This document shows, one piece after another, positions 22,624-34,132 of a stretch of 64,000 nt of DNA. The notes below the pieces were generated by a model. That model was not told where the DNA came from and did not search any database. It saw nothing but the letters and a program-made list of their open reading frames with translations. Numbering within the stretch: position 1 is the first letter of the stretch; each line of letters starts with the position of its first letter. Made by a program: the position numbers and the translations under genes. The stretch comes from Rhodotorula mucilaginosa. Taxonomy: Eukaryota > Basidiomycota > Microbotryomycetes > Sporidiobolales > Sporidiobolaceae. The DNA is taken from contig CP137864.1 of the NCBI GenBank assembly GCA_034406715.1, positions 1,488,001 to 1,552,000 on the forward strand, read 5' to 3'.

Positions 22624-24147
22624 TCAAATCTTCCACTTGAGACCTTCGAGCGGAATGCCCTGCGGCGGACGTGCTTCGGCAAAGGCAGCTCGTATCGGCG
22701 TGACAGAGATGGCGCCGTTGTGAATAGCGTGCTTGTCGGTACCCTCCTCCTGCAAAGTCCGGAATTCGCGAAATTGTCGTCAGTTGCTTTGCCGATATCG
22801 ACTTCGGGCGGAAAGTAACAGGCGAGAGTACGAGTGAAACCCACCAGATCCTCCTTTCGCGGGTTGACCAGGCTCGAAAGGTCCGGCGCGAACGCGAAAT
22901 GGAGCTTCTCCTTCCAGTGTTGCTCGCTAACGAGCAAGTTCTCGTCGCCTTCTCCGCTCGCTTGCTCACTCGCCTGCTTCGGCTCGGCGATCGCAGCTGG
23001 ACCGCCAGAGTCGGTAGCAGCGCTGGTCGTATCGGGATGCGGGGTCGATTTGAACAGCCGCCCGTACGAGGTGTTGGCCATGGTCGTCCATCGGACTTCC
23101 GGGCGAGAGATGATCTCAGGCATCAGCTGCGCGGTGTTTCAAGCCAGGGGTGAGTGAGCTTGTCCAACAAGGATGATCCTCCACCAGATGACAGCCGGAC
23201 GATCCAGCGGCGGGTGATCATTTGGGAAGAAGCCGCTCACCGGAACGTTGACCGAGTACACGTCGACATGCTCCTCTCCCGATCCCCACCCAGCTTCTGC
23301 CAGCTTCTCAATCACCTGGCAAGACAACTTGGCTGCCGCGTCGACGAACTCTGCCGGCGGCGGCTTGTAGCCCTCCATCAAGCCCCATGAGAGCGCGACT
23401 GCGCGAGTTCCGGAAAGCGAAGCGGCCAACGCGGCTCCGAGAGTGCCTCTGTGAGTTCGGATCGCCGCAGCGAGAGAGCAGCGTCAACAAAAATGCAGTG
23501 TGTGCCTGAAAAGCTATCTTTGCGCGTCCGCTCATGACTCGGCAGAGGAGAACTCACGAGGAAAGCGCAAACGCGGTCGAGGTATTCCGGCCAAAGTTGG
23601 GTCTGAACGTGCCGTCGATCAAAGCAGAGGTCAGCAGGGACTTTTGGCGAGTAGATTGTCCACATCTTTCAGTTCCGAATGTAGGCTCACCCGGAGATGA
23701 CGAGGTCGAAAGAATTTGCCGGGAACAAATTATGCAACGCAATCGACGAGCAGGTCGCTGTTTCGACGAGGGATCGGGCCGAGATCAGCCTTCCGAATTC
23801 TCTCTCCGAAAGCGAACCAAACGGGAGTACTCACCCGGCGTTCCATCGAGGAGAACCCATTCCATCTCGCCCTCCCCGATCGGCCGGGGCAGTTCTCGCG
23901 TCTCTCCCTCTGTCCCATCCTCCCCACGCGGGTAGTAATAAGCCCCGGTGACTTTTTCGGCGATGAGGTAGCTCTTGCCGACCCAACTGCGCTGCGAAGC
24001 GGGCACGACGACGCGGACGTCCCAGTTCAGGTGCGTCATCAAGGCGCGGGCGAACGGGTAGATGAACGGCGAGTGGCCGCCCGTGCCGGACGGGGGACCG
24101 TCGTCGTTGGTGATTAGCACTCGCATGCGACGCGAAGGAGCTGCCAT
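22624..24147 (-). CDS. SurE-family 5'/3'-nucleotidase / acid phosphatase
   Basis: The protein starts MAAPSRRMRVLITNDDGPPS, with the SurE metal-binding NDD motif. Next come VVVPASQRSWVGKSYLI and EWVLLDGTP. Introns from GTGAGT and GTGAGC donors join ATCSSIALHNLFP to FDLVISGPNFGRNTSTAFAL, the second SurE signature with the nucleotide/phosphate site, then GTLGAALAASLSGTRAVALS. The C-terminal part has the usual fungal elements: VDVYSVNVP, then after an intron PEIISRPEVRWTTMANTSYG and finally PRKEDL joined to EEGTDKHAIHNGAISVTPI. The protein ends LKWKI. SurE enzymes remove phosphate from nucleoside monophosphates. In yeast the domain is fused to a tubulin-ligase-like part in Pby1; here it stands alone. 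ATG at 24147 is chosen over a longer upstream frame because MRVLITNDDG must be near the N-terminus. Confidence 0.88.
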
Positions 24148-24343
24148 CGCTGTGTGTGAGGCAGGTGTTGAAAGAGAACCGGCTTCAACTCGATCCGCGG
24201 GTGGGGCAGCACCAGGTTGGGAAAGCCGGGACCTGCATAGACTCGCTTGCATAGACCTGTCGAAGTCACAGTGTGTGAAAAAAAGGGACGCCTAAAATGA
24301 TGTATGTACTCCGCGACCGATGCCGTATAAAGTGTCAACCGTT

Positions 24344-25428
24344 CTACTCGAGCGTGTGGTAGCCACCGCCTTCGCTCCCGCCACCCTTGCCCGCCGCTGC
24401 TCCTGCTCTCGACCCTGAGCCGGCGGTCGATCCGGCTGAGTACTGCGGCGGCGGCGGTGGAGCCGCTCCGGAACCGCCTCCGCGCTTGCTCTCGCCGAGA
24501 GGGGACTGGACTCCCGAGACGGTCACTGGCGGCGGGGTCATGGATCCGATCGAGCCTTCCTCTTCGTCGAGCGAGAAGCGCGTTTGCTGATAGGAGCCCG
24601 GAGCAGACCACACTGTCACCGGGTTAGTGGTGTGACCGAGAGAGAGGATAATCAGGGAATCAGTCAGTCGCCACTTCCAGAAGGAAAAGGGACGAATGGA
24701 ATGAAAGCAATCCTTTACCTGTCTCGCTCGTCTCGCGTCCCGGTTGCGGCGGTCCCTGCGCGTGTTGTCCGGCGGTCGGGAACACGCTCGCAAAGCGGTC
24801 GGTCAATCCAGCCGGAATCGAGAACGCGCCGTTGGTTCCGCCGCTGACTGCGCCGGGGAAGCTGAACCCGCCGGCGGGTCCGCCGCGAGCTTGGAGCTGG
24901 CTGTTCAGGTTGAGGAGCGTGACGAGCTGCCAGTGTACCGCATGTCAGGTGGAAGATTCCGATGAGCAGAACCGGCGCCATTGAGATGTCATGATGCGGC
25001 GAGACCGACCTTGAGGAGCCAGTTGATGAGGATGAAGACGCGCGACATGCCATGGGTGCTGTGCGACGTGAACCACTGCCACCGTAGCCAGGTCGATGTG
25101 AGTACGTCATGCGAAAGATCATCCGTCCCCCTGGGAGAGAGACTCACGAAAAAGTCGAGGACGATTGATCCGCCGAGGACGCTCACGAACTGGAGGAGCC
25201 TCGTCGTCAGTGCTTCAGCAAGAATCGTTTCGTATGAGAAGTGAATCGCACGTGTCTAGCAGCTTCCGAGGAGCCCGATGCCGTGTCTGCGGCTCCCTCG
25301 AGGGTCGGGACCAGCACGAGTCCGACGATTGCGATGGCGGGATTCCAGACGGGAGCATCGGAGAGGGAAGCGAGGCAGGAGAGGATGGTATGCGCCTGGA
25401 AGAGGCGATTCAGGTCGAGGCTGGACAT
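24344..25428 (-). CDS. small multi-pass membrane protein, AGTRAP-like
   Basis: The first exon codes MSSLDLNRLFQAHTILSCLA and WNPAIAIVGLVLVPTLE, both hydrophobic. An intron with a GTGCGA donor and CACTGAC branch site leads to FVSVLGGSIVLDFF. A GTGAGT intron then leads to WFTSHSTHGMSRVFILINWL. Another (GTCGGT donor) leads to LVTLLNLNSQLQARGG. The order of four helices, with an LDxF motif in the third and a gap before an LxxWLLK helix, resembles the type-1 angiotensin-II-receptor-associated protein family; this is a structural resemblance only. The rest is a Gly/Ser/Pro-rich cytosolic tail, joined across one more intron (GTAAAG donor) as ETVWSAPGSYQQTRF and ending GGYHTLE. Function unknown. Confidence 0.6.
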
Positions 25429-25839
25429 GGTCTGCAGCTGGTCTCGTCGGATCGGGGTCGGGAGGGGGTGATGAGGTCGAGGTGGGGAGAGTTGGAGCGG
25501 AGAAGCGGTGACTTGTTACCGCGCCGCGAGTCTGCTTCGTGGAAAGAGTCTAGTCTGGGTGCTTGTTTCTGTCCGATGTCGACAAACTCGAGTGTGAGAG
25601 TCGGAGCAGACGAGCTGCGGATTCCCCGTCGGCTCATCATGCGCCTCTCTCTCTCCCGCTGTACAGTCTGCAAGTCGTCTCGCTCAAGCCGGAATCGCAC
25701 TGCGCAGATCATCGCTGGCAGCCTCTGCCGACTCCCACTTTCTCGTTCGGTAAGTCTTTACACGCGGCGCAGCGGCCTGCTCCTCAACTCACTCCGTGTT
25801 CTGGCCCCGCCCGCGCCACGCCCAGAAGCCCGTGCCAAG
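25429..25839. promoter_or_regulatory. divergent intergenic region
   Basis: Upstream region shared by the AGTRAP-like gene (minus) and the F-box-like gene (plus). A GTAAGT at 25759 followed by a pyrimidine-rich stretch and CCCAG near 25823 could be a 5'-UTR intron of the plus-strand gene. No other element stands out. Confidence 0.3.
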
Positions 25840-27041
25840 ATGCGATACCGACTCCCACTCGAGCTCGAACTGTGCATCCTCGAACTCGCCGCGCCTCCGC
25901 TCGACATCGACAGCTTGCCCCGCCGCGTCGACTTTTTCATCAAGATCTCGCTCGCCCACCGCTCCCTCACAGCCTGGGCACAAGACAGGCTGCGCGATCA
26001 GTTCTTGTACACTTATCGTCCCCGCAAGGACGAGCACGAGCGCCTGAAGAAGCGCCTCGAGGCGGGTTTCGGTCGAGAGCGTCCGCTCCGCCGCCTTTAC
26101 CTCGATTTGACTCGGTTGCCGGACGCAGCCCACGTCCGAACATTGCTCGACACGACGTCGGACGTTGCGGTCGATAGGCGAGTCTTGGGGGCGTCGCTCC
26201 CCTTGACTGCGCTCAGCAGTCCGATCCAAAACGGCGCGACAGCTCACAAGGCGGCACTCGACGAGGTGGCTCATTTCGTACTCATTGAGAACGCAGCACC
26301 GGGTGACGGCTACTGGGAACTGTGTGCCATGATCACGGACTACAGCCAAGCGCTCGACAGGCTGAGACCTCCGCTGATGATGCTGGACCTCAAAGACTTG
26401 CCTCGTGCGTGGGAGATTGACCCTGTTGCCCGAACTCTCTGACCCTTGATGAGGCTGACGCATGAACTGATCCCGTAGCGCCTCGCCTTCTATACATCGA
26501 CAATGCAGAATCTGACGGACCGTGGGATTACTTTGGGTCGCTCCCCGTCTCGAGCAAGACGGTGCTGTTCCTCCGGAGCGTGTGTCTCGGCCTGGACGCA
26601 GTTTGGAGCGGTCTGTCCGCTCTCGACTTACGCCAACTGGTTGTCCACGAGTGTTTCTCGATGGACGTGGACATGTGCGACCTGCTCGAGCGATTCCATC
26701 GCCTCGAAACTCTGGTCTTGTCCGAAGAAGCGCGCTCCGACCCTGTCACGCTCATGAGGATGCTCCCGGTATCCCTCCGACACGTACATCTCTTGCAGCA
26801 AACATTCTACGTTGTGGAGCTTCAGCCTGACGATCCGCGACGTCTTCCTCATCTCGAGTCATTCACCTTCACTTGGATCGCGGACCGGCCGCGTGCCGAA
26901 AAGGCTTCGGACTCACTGCCTCTGCTGCAGCGAGTCATCAAGTCGAACATCGTCGCGCCGCAATGCACCTTCAAGTACCTGCAATCGGCAAAGTCGCCGG
27001 CCGAGGCGTTGGTGGACGCATTGGCGGATTTCAACTTTTAG
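25840..27041 (+). CDS. F-box-like / LRR-like protein of unknown target
   Basis: Starts MRYRLPLELELCILELAAPP, an F-box-type opening (LPxEL..I..LA), then ISLAHRSLTAWAQDRL. One intron (GTGCGT donor after KDLP, acceptor TAG near 26479) joins to PRLLYIDNAESDGPWDYFG. The second half has spaced leucine motifs (LRQLVVHECFSM, FHRLETLVLSEEA, LRHVHLLQQTF, LPHLESFTFTWI), as in irregular LRR domains of fungal F-box proteins. These act as substrate adaptors of SCF ubiquitin ligases. Many Pucciniomycotina genomes carry numerous such genes. No target can be named. The ATG at 25840 sits directly before the F-box-like helix. Confidence 0.6.
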
Positions 27042-27253
27042 CCTGTTTCCTTTCTACACTGCGTGCCCCTAGCTTGTTCTTCCGCCGCGTTGTGGCTTGT
27101 TTGAATTGCTTGCATCTAGCTTCTCGTTTGCATTTCGCACTTTCAGAGTTTGCTTGCGCCAAACAAATTTAAAAAGAACGCGCTTCTTGCACGCGGAGAC
27201 GTATTCGGCGCCGAGTTGACCACCTGACGCCGCCCGGCTGCGTGCACGCAATC

Positions 27254-28667
27254 ATGTCGCCTCCAGAAACCGGATCTGCGGCGCCCTCTGTGACTAGCGC
27301 CGACCTTCCGCCGAACAAACCACCGCGCCATCGCGTTCGTGCCCCACCTCGCGCGGAGACCCACCCGCCCTTGCTCCACCGCCGAGGCAGCGCGTCGACG
27401 GTCGTGGTAGACACCCGAACTCGCAAGCCAATCTCAAGCGAGGCGGGAACCCCGAGAACTTGATCCGCTATCGTCGCAACACGCTGGACGCATTGCTCGC
27501 GATGGGCAATCACGAACCGCGCGACCTGGTGAGTGCGACGCGATATTGTTGTGTGAGTTGACGCTGATCTCCCACACGGCTTAGGATACTCCGCAAACTA
27601 CGCGTAACCGGAACCGTGTTGTCGCAGAAACGGAAAGTGAAAATGGTCAGGTTCATGAACGGGACGCTGCCGAGAACGAACAGCGCGCCGGAGATGAGGA
27701 TGCTACGCAAGACCGCAATGTAGAAGGCTACGAGGACCAGAGCGAGCAATCAGGCCCATCAAAGAAACGTCGCAGGGAAAACAAGACGGCGGATCGCTAT
27801 CAAGGTGAAATTTCGGCCAGCTGCTTCCCACCGCCTCACTACGACTGACGCGCGTTTACAGCTGCACAGGAGCGGTATCAACGGGCCCAAGTCCCTTCGG
27901 GCGATCCAGTCGCCAGCGCCGCCGCATATCGGAGAGGATTGCTCAATTTGCGCACCCTCGTGAGTTTTGCTCGCTCGGAAAGCCTCCGTGCTTGTCGCCT
28001 AAGGCTGAATGTACCTCCCACTGAACAGTTTAGTGAGCGCGCTATACGGGACGGAGGATTTGGCGCCCTCCTCATCGCACAGTGAGCAGGCTTGGCTGTA
28101 GGCTTGCCCGTCGACTCTCGCTGATTCTAGGTTTCGCTCTGCAGCTCGCATGTCCACGGACCGCCAAACTCTCGCCCTCAGATCCCTTACTTTATCGAAC
28201 ACCACTCGCCTCTCTTTGCGTCTACGACGACCGATCCAGCCGCCTGCCTGCCGCCGGCACTTGTTCGAGATGCCGCGAATCGACTGCGCGATCTTGCCGG
28301 CCGCGATGAGCCCGTCCCGTTCCCTGAACTCTACAGCCACATGCGCGAGTTGTTCAGACTTATGGTCAAGCACCAACAGGAGGCAGTGATCGCGGCGGAT
28401 ACACGCCGGAACAAGCAGGCGATGGAGGAGTTGGCGCGTGCACAGCAACAAGCCGCGAACGCGCAGCGACAAGCGGAGGCGGCCGAGGAGCGCCAGCGTC
28501 AGTCGGAGCAGCGACTGAAGGCGCTGAAAGTGCAGAACGAGGAGGCAAAAGAGCAGAACGCGCGCATGCTGGAGACTCTGGTCGATATTTTCAGGGTCAA
28601 CGGAATGTCGGAATCGGATGCTCGCACAGCGGCTCTGGAAGCCGTAGCTCGGACGTCTCAACAATAG
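27254..28667 (+). CDS. orphan protein with C-terminal coiled coil
   Basis: I do not recognise this gene. The N-terminus (MSPPETGSAAPSVTSADLPP) is disordered. A short segment, NPENLIRYRRNTLDALLAMG, is reached through a very short putative intron near 27405-27440. The next exon, after GTGAGT...TTAG, is acidic and ends SGPSKKRRRENKTADRYQ, which contains a plausible bipartite nuclear localisation signal. Small exons then give ERYQRAQVPSGDPVASAAAY and FSERAIRDGGFGALLIAQ. The last exon has a predicted coiled coil rich in Gln, Ala and Glu (about 28395-28560) and ends NGMSESDARTAALEAVART, which resembles a UBA-like three-helix turn. A nuclear role is inference. Confidence 0.5.
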
Positions 28668-29247
28668 CAATCTGTTCGTTTGCTGAGGCCATCTCCGCCG
28701 ACGGAAGTACAGTGCGCGTTTAGAGAGAGCTGCACTTCTGCTTGCGGTCTGGCGGCTCTCTTCAGGCTCGCCCCGCAGCGCCGCGTTCTTGCCGGCCCGC
28801 AATACGCTCCCTATTCGGCTGCTCACTGTCCGAATCTGCTACGCGAGCGAGCGGATCGGCTGTAAGTTAGGCGGGATCGGGCGTGCCAGGAGAAGCCGTG
28901 GAGCCGCCGACTATTTTGTCGCTACTTCGGTGGCGGAGCGTCGCTTTCGAAGACGTGCACCCATCGCCTCTCCGTGCAAAAAAATCACATCTTTCGATCC
29001 CTCGCGGCAGACCGCTGGCGGAGCAGGGTGAGCAGGTGGCAGGCCGTGGACAAGAGACGAACTTGCAAGACCGCAGCGCTCCTCTCGACACGGCGGTCCC
29101 TTCTGGTCCGGCTCGCATATAGCGAGTGACTCGATTGCCTAGCTTCCCCTCGAGTCTTACCGAGCCAGTTCGCTTGCTGTGCCCAGCTTTGGAGAGTCGG
29201 TCGGCCGCTTCGTCGCCCCAGGCCCCACATCCGACTCGAGGACGACA
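28668..29247. other. 580-base intergenic region
   Basis: Tandem intergenic stretch between the coiled-coil gene and the hydroxyacid dehydrogenase gene, both plus. Several open frames cross it on both strands but none has domain content. No repeat or RNA gene was seen. It should contain one 3' UTR and one promoter. Confidence 0.35.
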
Positions 29248-30284
29248 ATGCCGCAACACTCGATCGCGGTCCTCGACGACTACGAGGATGCAGCACATAC
29301 CTACGCAGACTGGTCCAAAGTCGCTCCGACCCCGATCACCGTGTTCCGAGAAGCCATCCCGCCCGCCGACCTTGCCGCGGCCCTGCAGCCGTTCACCATC
29401 ATCCACGCCATGCGAGAGCGAACAAAGTTCGACCGCGCACTCCTCCAGCAGCTGCCGAACCTGAAGCTGATTGCGACCACCGGTCGACGGAACCGCGGCA
29501 TTGACCTCGACGCGGCGCGCGAGCTCAACATCCTCGTCTGCGGGACCTGGCGCGATGGCCACGACCGCGCTTCGGCCGGAGCGGTCGAACAGACATTTGC
29601 GCTCCTCCTTGCCCTCGCGAGGAGAGTCGTTCCGGAACACGACAGCATGCGGTCCGGAGGGTGGATCACGGGAGTCGCGACCGGACTTGCCGGCAAGACG
29701 CTCGGTCTCGTCGGGGTCGGCAGACTCGGAGCGGACGTCGCACGAATCGGGACAGCATTCGGGATGCGCGTTATCGCGTGGTCACCGCACCTGACGCCGG
29801 AACGAGCCGAACAAGCCGGGGCAGAATTTGCGGCGTCTCTGGCCGATTTGCTGCGCACGTCGGACTTTGTGTCCCTCCACCTCGTCCTTTCCGATTCGAC
29901 TCGAGCCATCATTGGCGCGCATGAACTGGCCGAGATGAAGCCGAGCGCGTTTCTGATCAACACGTCCCGAGGTCCGCTGGTGGAGGAAGCGGCGCTGGTC
30001 AACGTGTTGCGGGCGGGCAAGATCCGAGGCGCCGGCCTGGATGTCTACGATGAGGAACCGCTATTGCGCGACCACGTTCTTCGCACACTACCAAATGTGG
30101 TCTTGTCTCCTCATATGGGTGAGCATCGATCCGGCGCTTCTGTTTCCGGGTGGCGAAAGTTGACGGAACTGAATTCTGCGCAGGTTACGTCGATGACACA
30201 TCCTTCGAGTCTTGGTGGCCGCTTTCGGTGGAGAATATCGAGTCGTTCATCGGCGGTCAGCCCATCAGGTTGCTCACAGCATAG
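29248..30284 (+). CDS. D-2-hydroxyacid dehydrogenase (NAD-dependent)
   Basis: Two exons joined across a GTGAGC intron (about 30119-30183), giving LSPHMG-YVDDTSFESWW. The Rossmann motif is TLGLVGVGRLGADVARIG (GxGxxG about 150 residues in). Catalytic elements of the family are present: substrate loop ATTGRRNRGID, arginine in FLINTSRGPLVEE, acid in GAGLDVYDEEPL, and general-base histidine in VVLSPHMG. The length (about 325 residues) fits the family. These enzymes reduce 2-ketoacids such as glyoxylate, hydroxypyruvate or pyruvate analogues. The exact substrate cannot be read from sequence. There is no N-terminal presequence, so the cytosol is likely. ATG at 29248 follows GACGACA and begins the conserved N-terminal strand (IAVLDDYEDAA). 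Confidence 0.9.
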
Positions 30285-30580
30285 GTTATCGTTGCCGAGC
30301 TGCTACATCCAATTTTTCAGTCCGCTCGAAATGGCGTCCGGAGCACATCTGGTGGACTCGCATCTACGGCCTTGGCCCGTTCTCGTACTGCCTATTGCCA
30401 CGGCGAGAGCGCTTGTGTTGATAAGCGCACGTACGCGCAGGGGATTCGGATTGAAGCCGGGCGTTGCGGCTCGAGCGGGCGAGCCGACGGCGAGCAGTTG
30501 GCGCAGTTGATGAGAACCAGGCAATCTGCGTCCGACTTCTCCTCGTTCCTTGCAAGGACTCAAGCTATAGAGAACCTGCA

Positions 30581-33500
30581 ATGCTCCGCACTACGCCCTT
30601 GCGCACCGCTCGGTCGCGAGTGCGCACTTTCTCCAACTACGCCGCCGTTCGCTCCTGGGCTCCGTCGACGACGACGCGGCCATCGCTGGCAGGGCTGCCC
30701 ATCGATGTTGCTCCAGAAGTAGCGCAAGCGCAAGCTGATGGCAAGCCAATCGTCGCTCTGGAGAGTACACTTATCACGCACGGTGAGTCGCTTTCGTGCT
30801 GTCGGAAGTGGGGCGGATATCTCAACAAGCGTGCACGCAAAGCTGATGGCAAATCCATGCACAGGACTTCCGCCACCGCACTCACAGTCGCTACCTCGCG
30901 AATGCGAAGACATCCTCCGAGCGCAGGGCGTCACGCCGGCAACGATCGCGATCCTGAACGGCCGCATCAAGGTCGGCGTCGAGGGTAAAAATCTCGACTA
31001 TCTCGCCGAAAGAGGGTGGGCTGCACGGAAAGACAAGCGCGCGGCGGAACGGCTGTGGAAAGTAGGGAGGAGGGAGCTAGGCGCAGCGGTGGTCAAGGTA
31101 AGTTCTGCCCGCGATCAATCAATCTCCGAGTAGGAGAGACCGTTTGCTGACTCTCCTTGCGCAGCGACTAGACGGCGGAACGACAGTGTCTGGTACGATG
31201 GCTGTCGCGCATCTTGCGGGCATCAAGATCTTCTCGACCGGCGGGATCGGAGGCGTTCACCGCGGTGCAGAAACCAGTGAGCAGACCGGCTGGGGACAGC
31301 TCGCACTCCAAGAGTACTTACACCGCTTTGAACAGGCTTCGATATCTCGTCGGATCTAATCTCCTTGGGCGATACGCCCGTCGCAGTTGTATGTGCCGGC
31401 TCGAAATCAATGTGAGCAGGAAACGCACACGAGCCGCCTCTTTTGCGCTAGCTGACTTTGGACTTCTCTCGTGCACGTAGCCTCGACATCGGTCTCACGC
31501 TCGAGTACCTGGAAGCACACGCCGTACCTGTCGCTGGCTTCAAGACCTCGGACTGGCCCGCTTTTTACACAGCTCAGTCCGGATTCAAGGCGCCGATGCG
31601 GCTCGACTCGGCCGCCGAAGTCGCCGAAACTATCCGTACGCCCAAATTATATCAGTATCCGCTCCCGTTGATCAGCTGGATACGGCAGCTGACGTGGAGA
31701 TTCTGCTACAGTCATGACCGACCGACTCGGTCTCCCTTCCTCACTCCTGCTCGGAAACCCGATTCCGGCCGAATACCACGCGGTCGGCGAGGAACTACAG
31801 CGAGCGGTGGACCAAGCTGTGGCAGAAAGCGTTGAGAACGGGATGGCCCGCAGCGGCAAGCAGGTCACGCCTTGGCTGCTCCAGCGCGTGGCGGAATTGA
31901 GCGAGGGTCGCTCGCTAGCCAGCAGTGAGTCACTCGAATGCTCCCGAGCGATATCGGACGCGACTTACACGTTACTTCTCGCTCTGCAGACAAAGCGCTG
32001 ATCAAGAACAATGTCCGGGTTGGAGGAGAGGTGGCAATCGAATACGCTCGGCTCTTGAAAGAGGTCAGCGTCTCCTCCTCGTCCTGAACCCAACCGCAGT
32101 ATGGACAGGCTCTGTGCAACGTAGACTGAATTCTTCTCTGCTCATGCTCCCTTGTGTCGACAGACGCACGGTCTGAGGGCCTCTTCCTTCGCACCTTCCT
32201 TGACGAGCATGAAGCCTACCCATGCGCCGACAGCTGCTCCGCAAGAGGAAGCTCCGCGGGCCATCAATCCGCCTGCGCGAGCAAAGATCTTGGTCGCAGG
32301 CGTACTCGCTGTCGACATCTCGATGGTACCAGCCGCCACTTCGCCCCTCCGAACGACCGCTCCGGGAAAAGTGGCAATGTCGCTCGGCGGAGTCGCCGGC
32401 AACGTCGCCGGTGCCGCTCATGCGATCCTGGCTTCTGCTATCCCGGACGGACAGCATGACGTCCTGTTACTCGCGCCTGTCGCCGAAGACACTCTCGGCG
32501 ACGTTGCCCGCAGCGGCTTGGCGCGACGAGGGATGCGGACCGACGGGCTTGTGGCGCCGAGCGGGGCGCGCACAGCCACTTGCGGTATCTTGCTCGACGA
32601 GAAGGGCGAGCTCGTCGGCGGGATCGCAGATATGGATATTGCGCATCAGCTTGACGGAGCTGAGGTGCGTTGAGGAGGTCCTTTTCTTGGTGCGCCTGAT
32701 TCGCTAACGCTCACGGACACGACCCTCCACAGGTCGTCAAGCGGATCAAAGCCGCTCAGCCGGAGCTGGTCTGCTTTGACGGCAATCTGTTGCAGAGTGC
32801 GATGCGGGACATCGTGACTGAGTGCGCTTTGACGAACACGTCAAGTACGTCCGATCCTTGTCTCTGTCCCCTTTAAGCTGTGCTGACACTTCATACCTGA
32901 CTGTAGCCTTCTTTGAACCGACCTCGAATCAAAAAGCGCTGCAACTCCTGAGAGCCCTTGAGGGGGCCGATCGCAGCTTGACGGCACATCTTCCTGCGAC
33001 CAGCTCGCTCGTCACCTTCTCAGCACCGAATATTCACGAGCTCACCCAGATATACGAGCACGCCTGCTTGTCCGAACACGCACTTTATGCCGCTCGGGAA
33101 TGGTTCGACCATTACACCGTTTCGGCGCAGGACCTCGCGTTGCGCTTGCCGAAATGGGTCCTCGACGAAGGCGTCGCACAGATGGCGATCCGCCTGCTGG
33201 CGACGTCGATCTTTGGAGCTTTGTTTGTCAAGAGCGGATCGCGGGGCGTCCTCGTCGCGCAACGGATCTCTGACGTCGACCAGTCGAGCGAGTGGACCTC
33301 GCTGCGCAAGAGCAAGGGGACCGTCGTCATCCGAAGCGGTGCGCCGGGAGACGTCATCGTCCTCAAGCACTTTGCGGCGCTGCCATTACAGGAGCAGGAG
33401 ATCCGGAATGTGACGGGAGCGGGCGACAACCTCGCCGGCGCCTTATTAGCAGGCATGTCCCGCGGACTCTCACCAGCCTTGCCCGCCGATCTGGATCGAT

Positions 33501-33677
33501 TGGTCGAACTTGCGCAGCAGTAAGTTCGGGTTCCTGGACTAGGTGACAAGCTAAAGATGAACTGAGCCTTATGTCCCGCTTCGTAGGGCCGCCATTAACA
33601 CGCTCAAGAGCGACGAAGCTGTCGGTGACCATTCGCTCTTGTCGCAAGGTCGGTTGCTGCCCGGACCACGTTCGTAA
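30581..33677 (+). CDS. bifunctional pseudouridine-5'-phosphate glycosidase / PfkB-type kinase
   Basis: The N-terminus [20 protein letters not shown] is Arg/Ser/Thr-rich and acid-free, a likely mitochondrial presequence. The first domain is PsuG (indigoidine synthase A-like): [12 protein letters not shown], then after an intron [69 protein letters not shown] and [13 protein letters not shown]. The PfkB sugar-kinase domain follows: [53 protein letters not shown], and the second PfkB signature [16 protein letters not shown] with the catalytic Asp. About nine introns. Together the two activities phosphorylate pseudouridine and split pseudouridine-5'-phosphate into uracil and ribose-5-phosphate, which recycles modified RNA. 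Bacteria encode PsuG and PsuK separately; fused forms occur in some eukaryotes. Confidence 0.88.
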
Positions 33678-34132
33678 TAGCAGCGCGGCCACGCCGTGGC
33701 TGTCGTAGCAGAGCAGAATTGTGGTCTTCGCAGCAGAGACGCACGCCTGTACGAGAGCGAGCCAGAACTCTCCCGATGGCGGAGCATGTCGAGGGCCAGG
33801 TTGACGGGCCATTCGGTTCGGGCGGATATTTTCGGCGAAAGTTGGTCGTTCACGTTCAGCGCTATAGCATGCGCGGTGCCATATTGGACGAGTATTTGGC
33901 GAGAGGCAAAAGCCGAAAGACTGGAAAAGTTGGCGACTTCGAGAGGCTCGCCTTGTCTCTACATACGCTTCGGGCAGACGGTCAAAGGAGAGCCGGCATA
34001 CAGTCATCTCTGTAAGGATCCAAGCAGACCCCTCGGCACCACCGTCGTAAGCTTTCGACGCTTCTCTCTCTTCATCGCGCTACATCGCCTCACCGAGACT
34101 CTTGACACCCGCTCCTAGGAAACACCATAGCG
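33678..34132. other. 455-base intergenic region
   Basis: Between the PsuG-PfkB gene and the mitochondrial ribosomal protein gene, both plus. Minus-strand open frames overlap the kinase 3' end and carry no domain. No RNA gene or repeat was seen. The bases before the ATG at 34133 (ACCATAGCG) are a fair start context. Confidence 0.35.

Noticed and set aside
33363-34007. Minus-strand frame across the PsuG-PfkB 3' end and intergenic DNA
   Set aside because: Overlaps the conserved PfkB signature in sense orientation. No domain, and its splice signals are absent.
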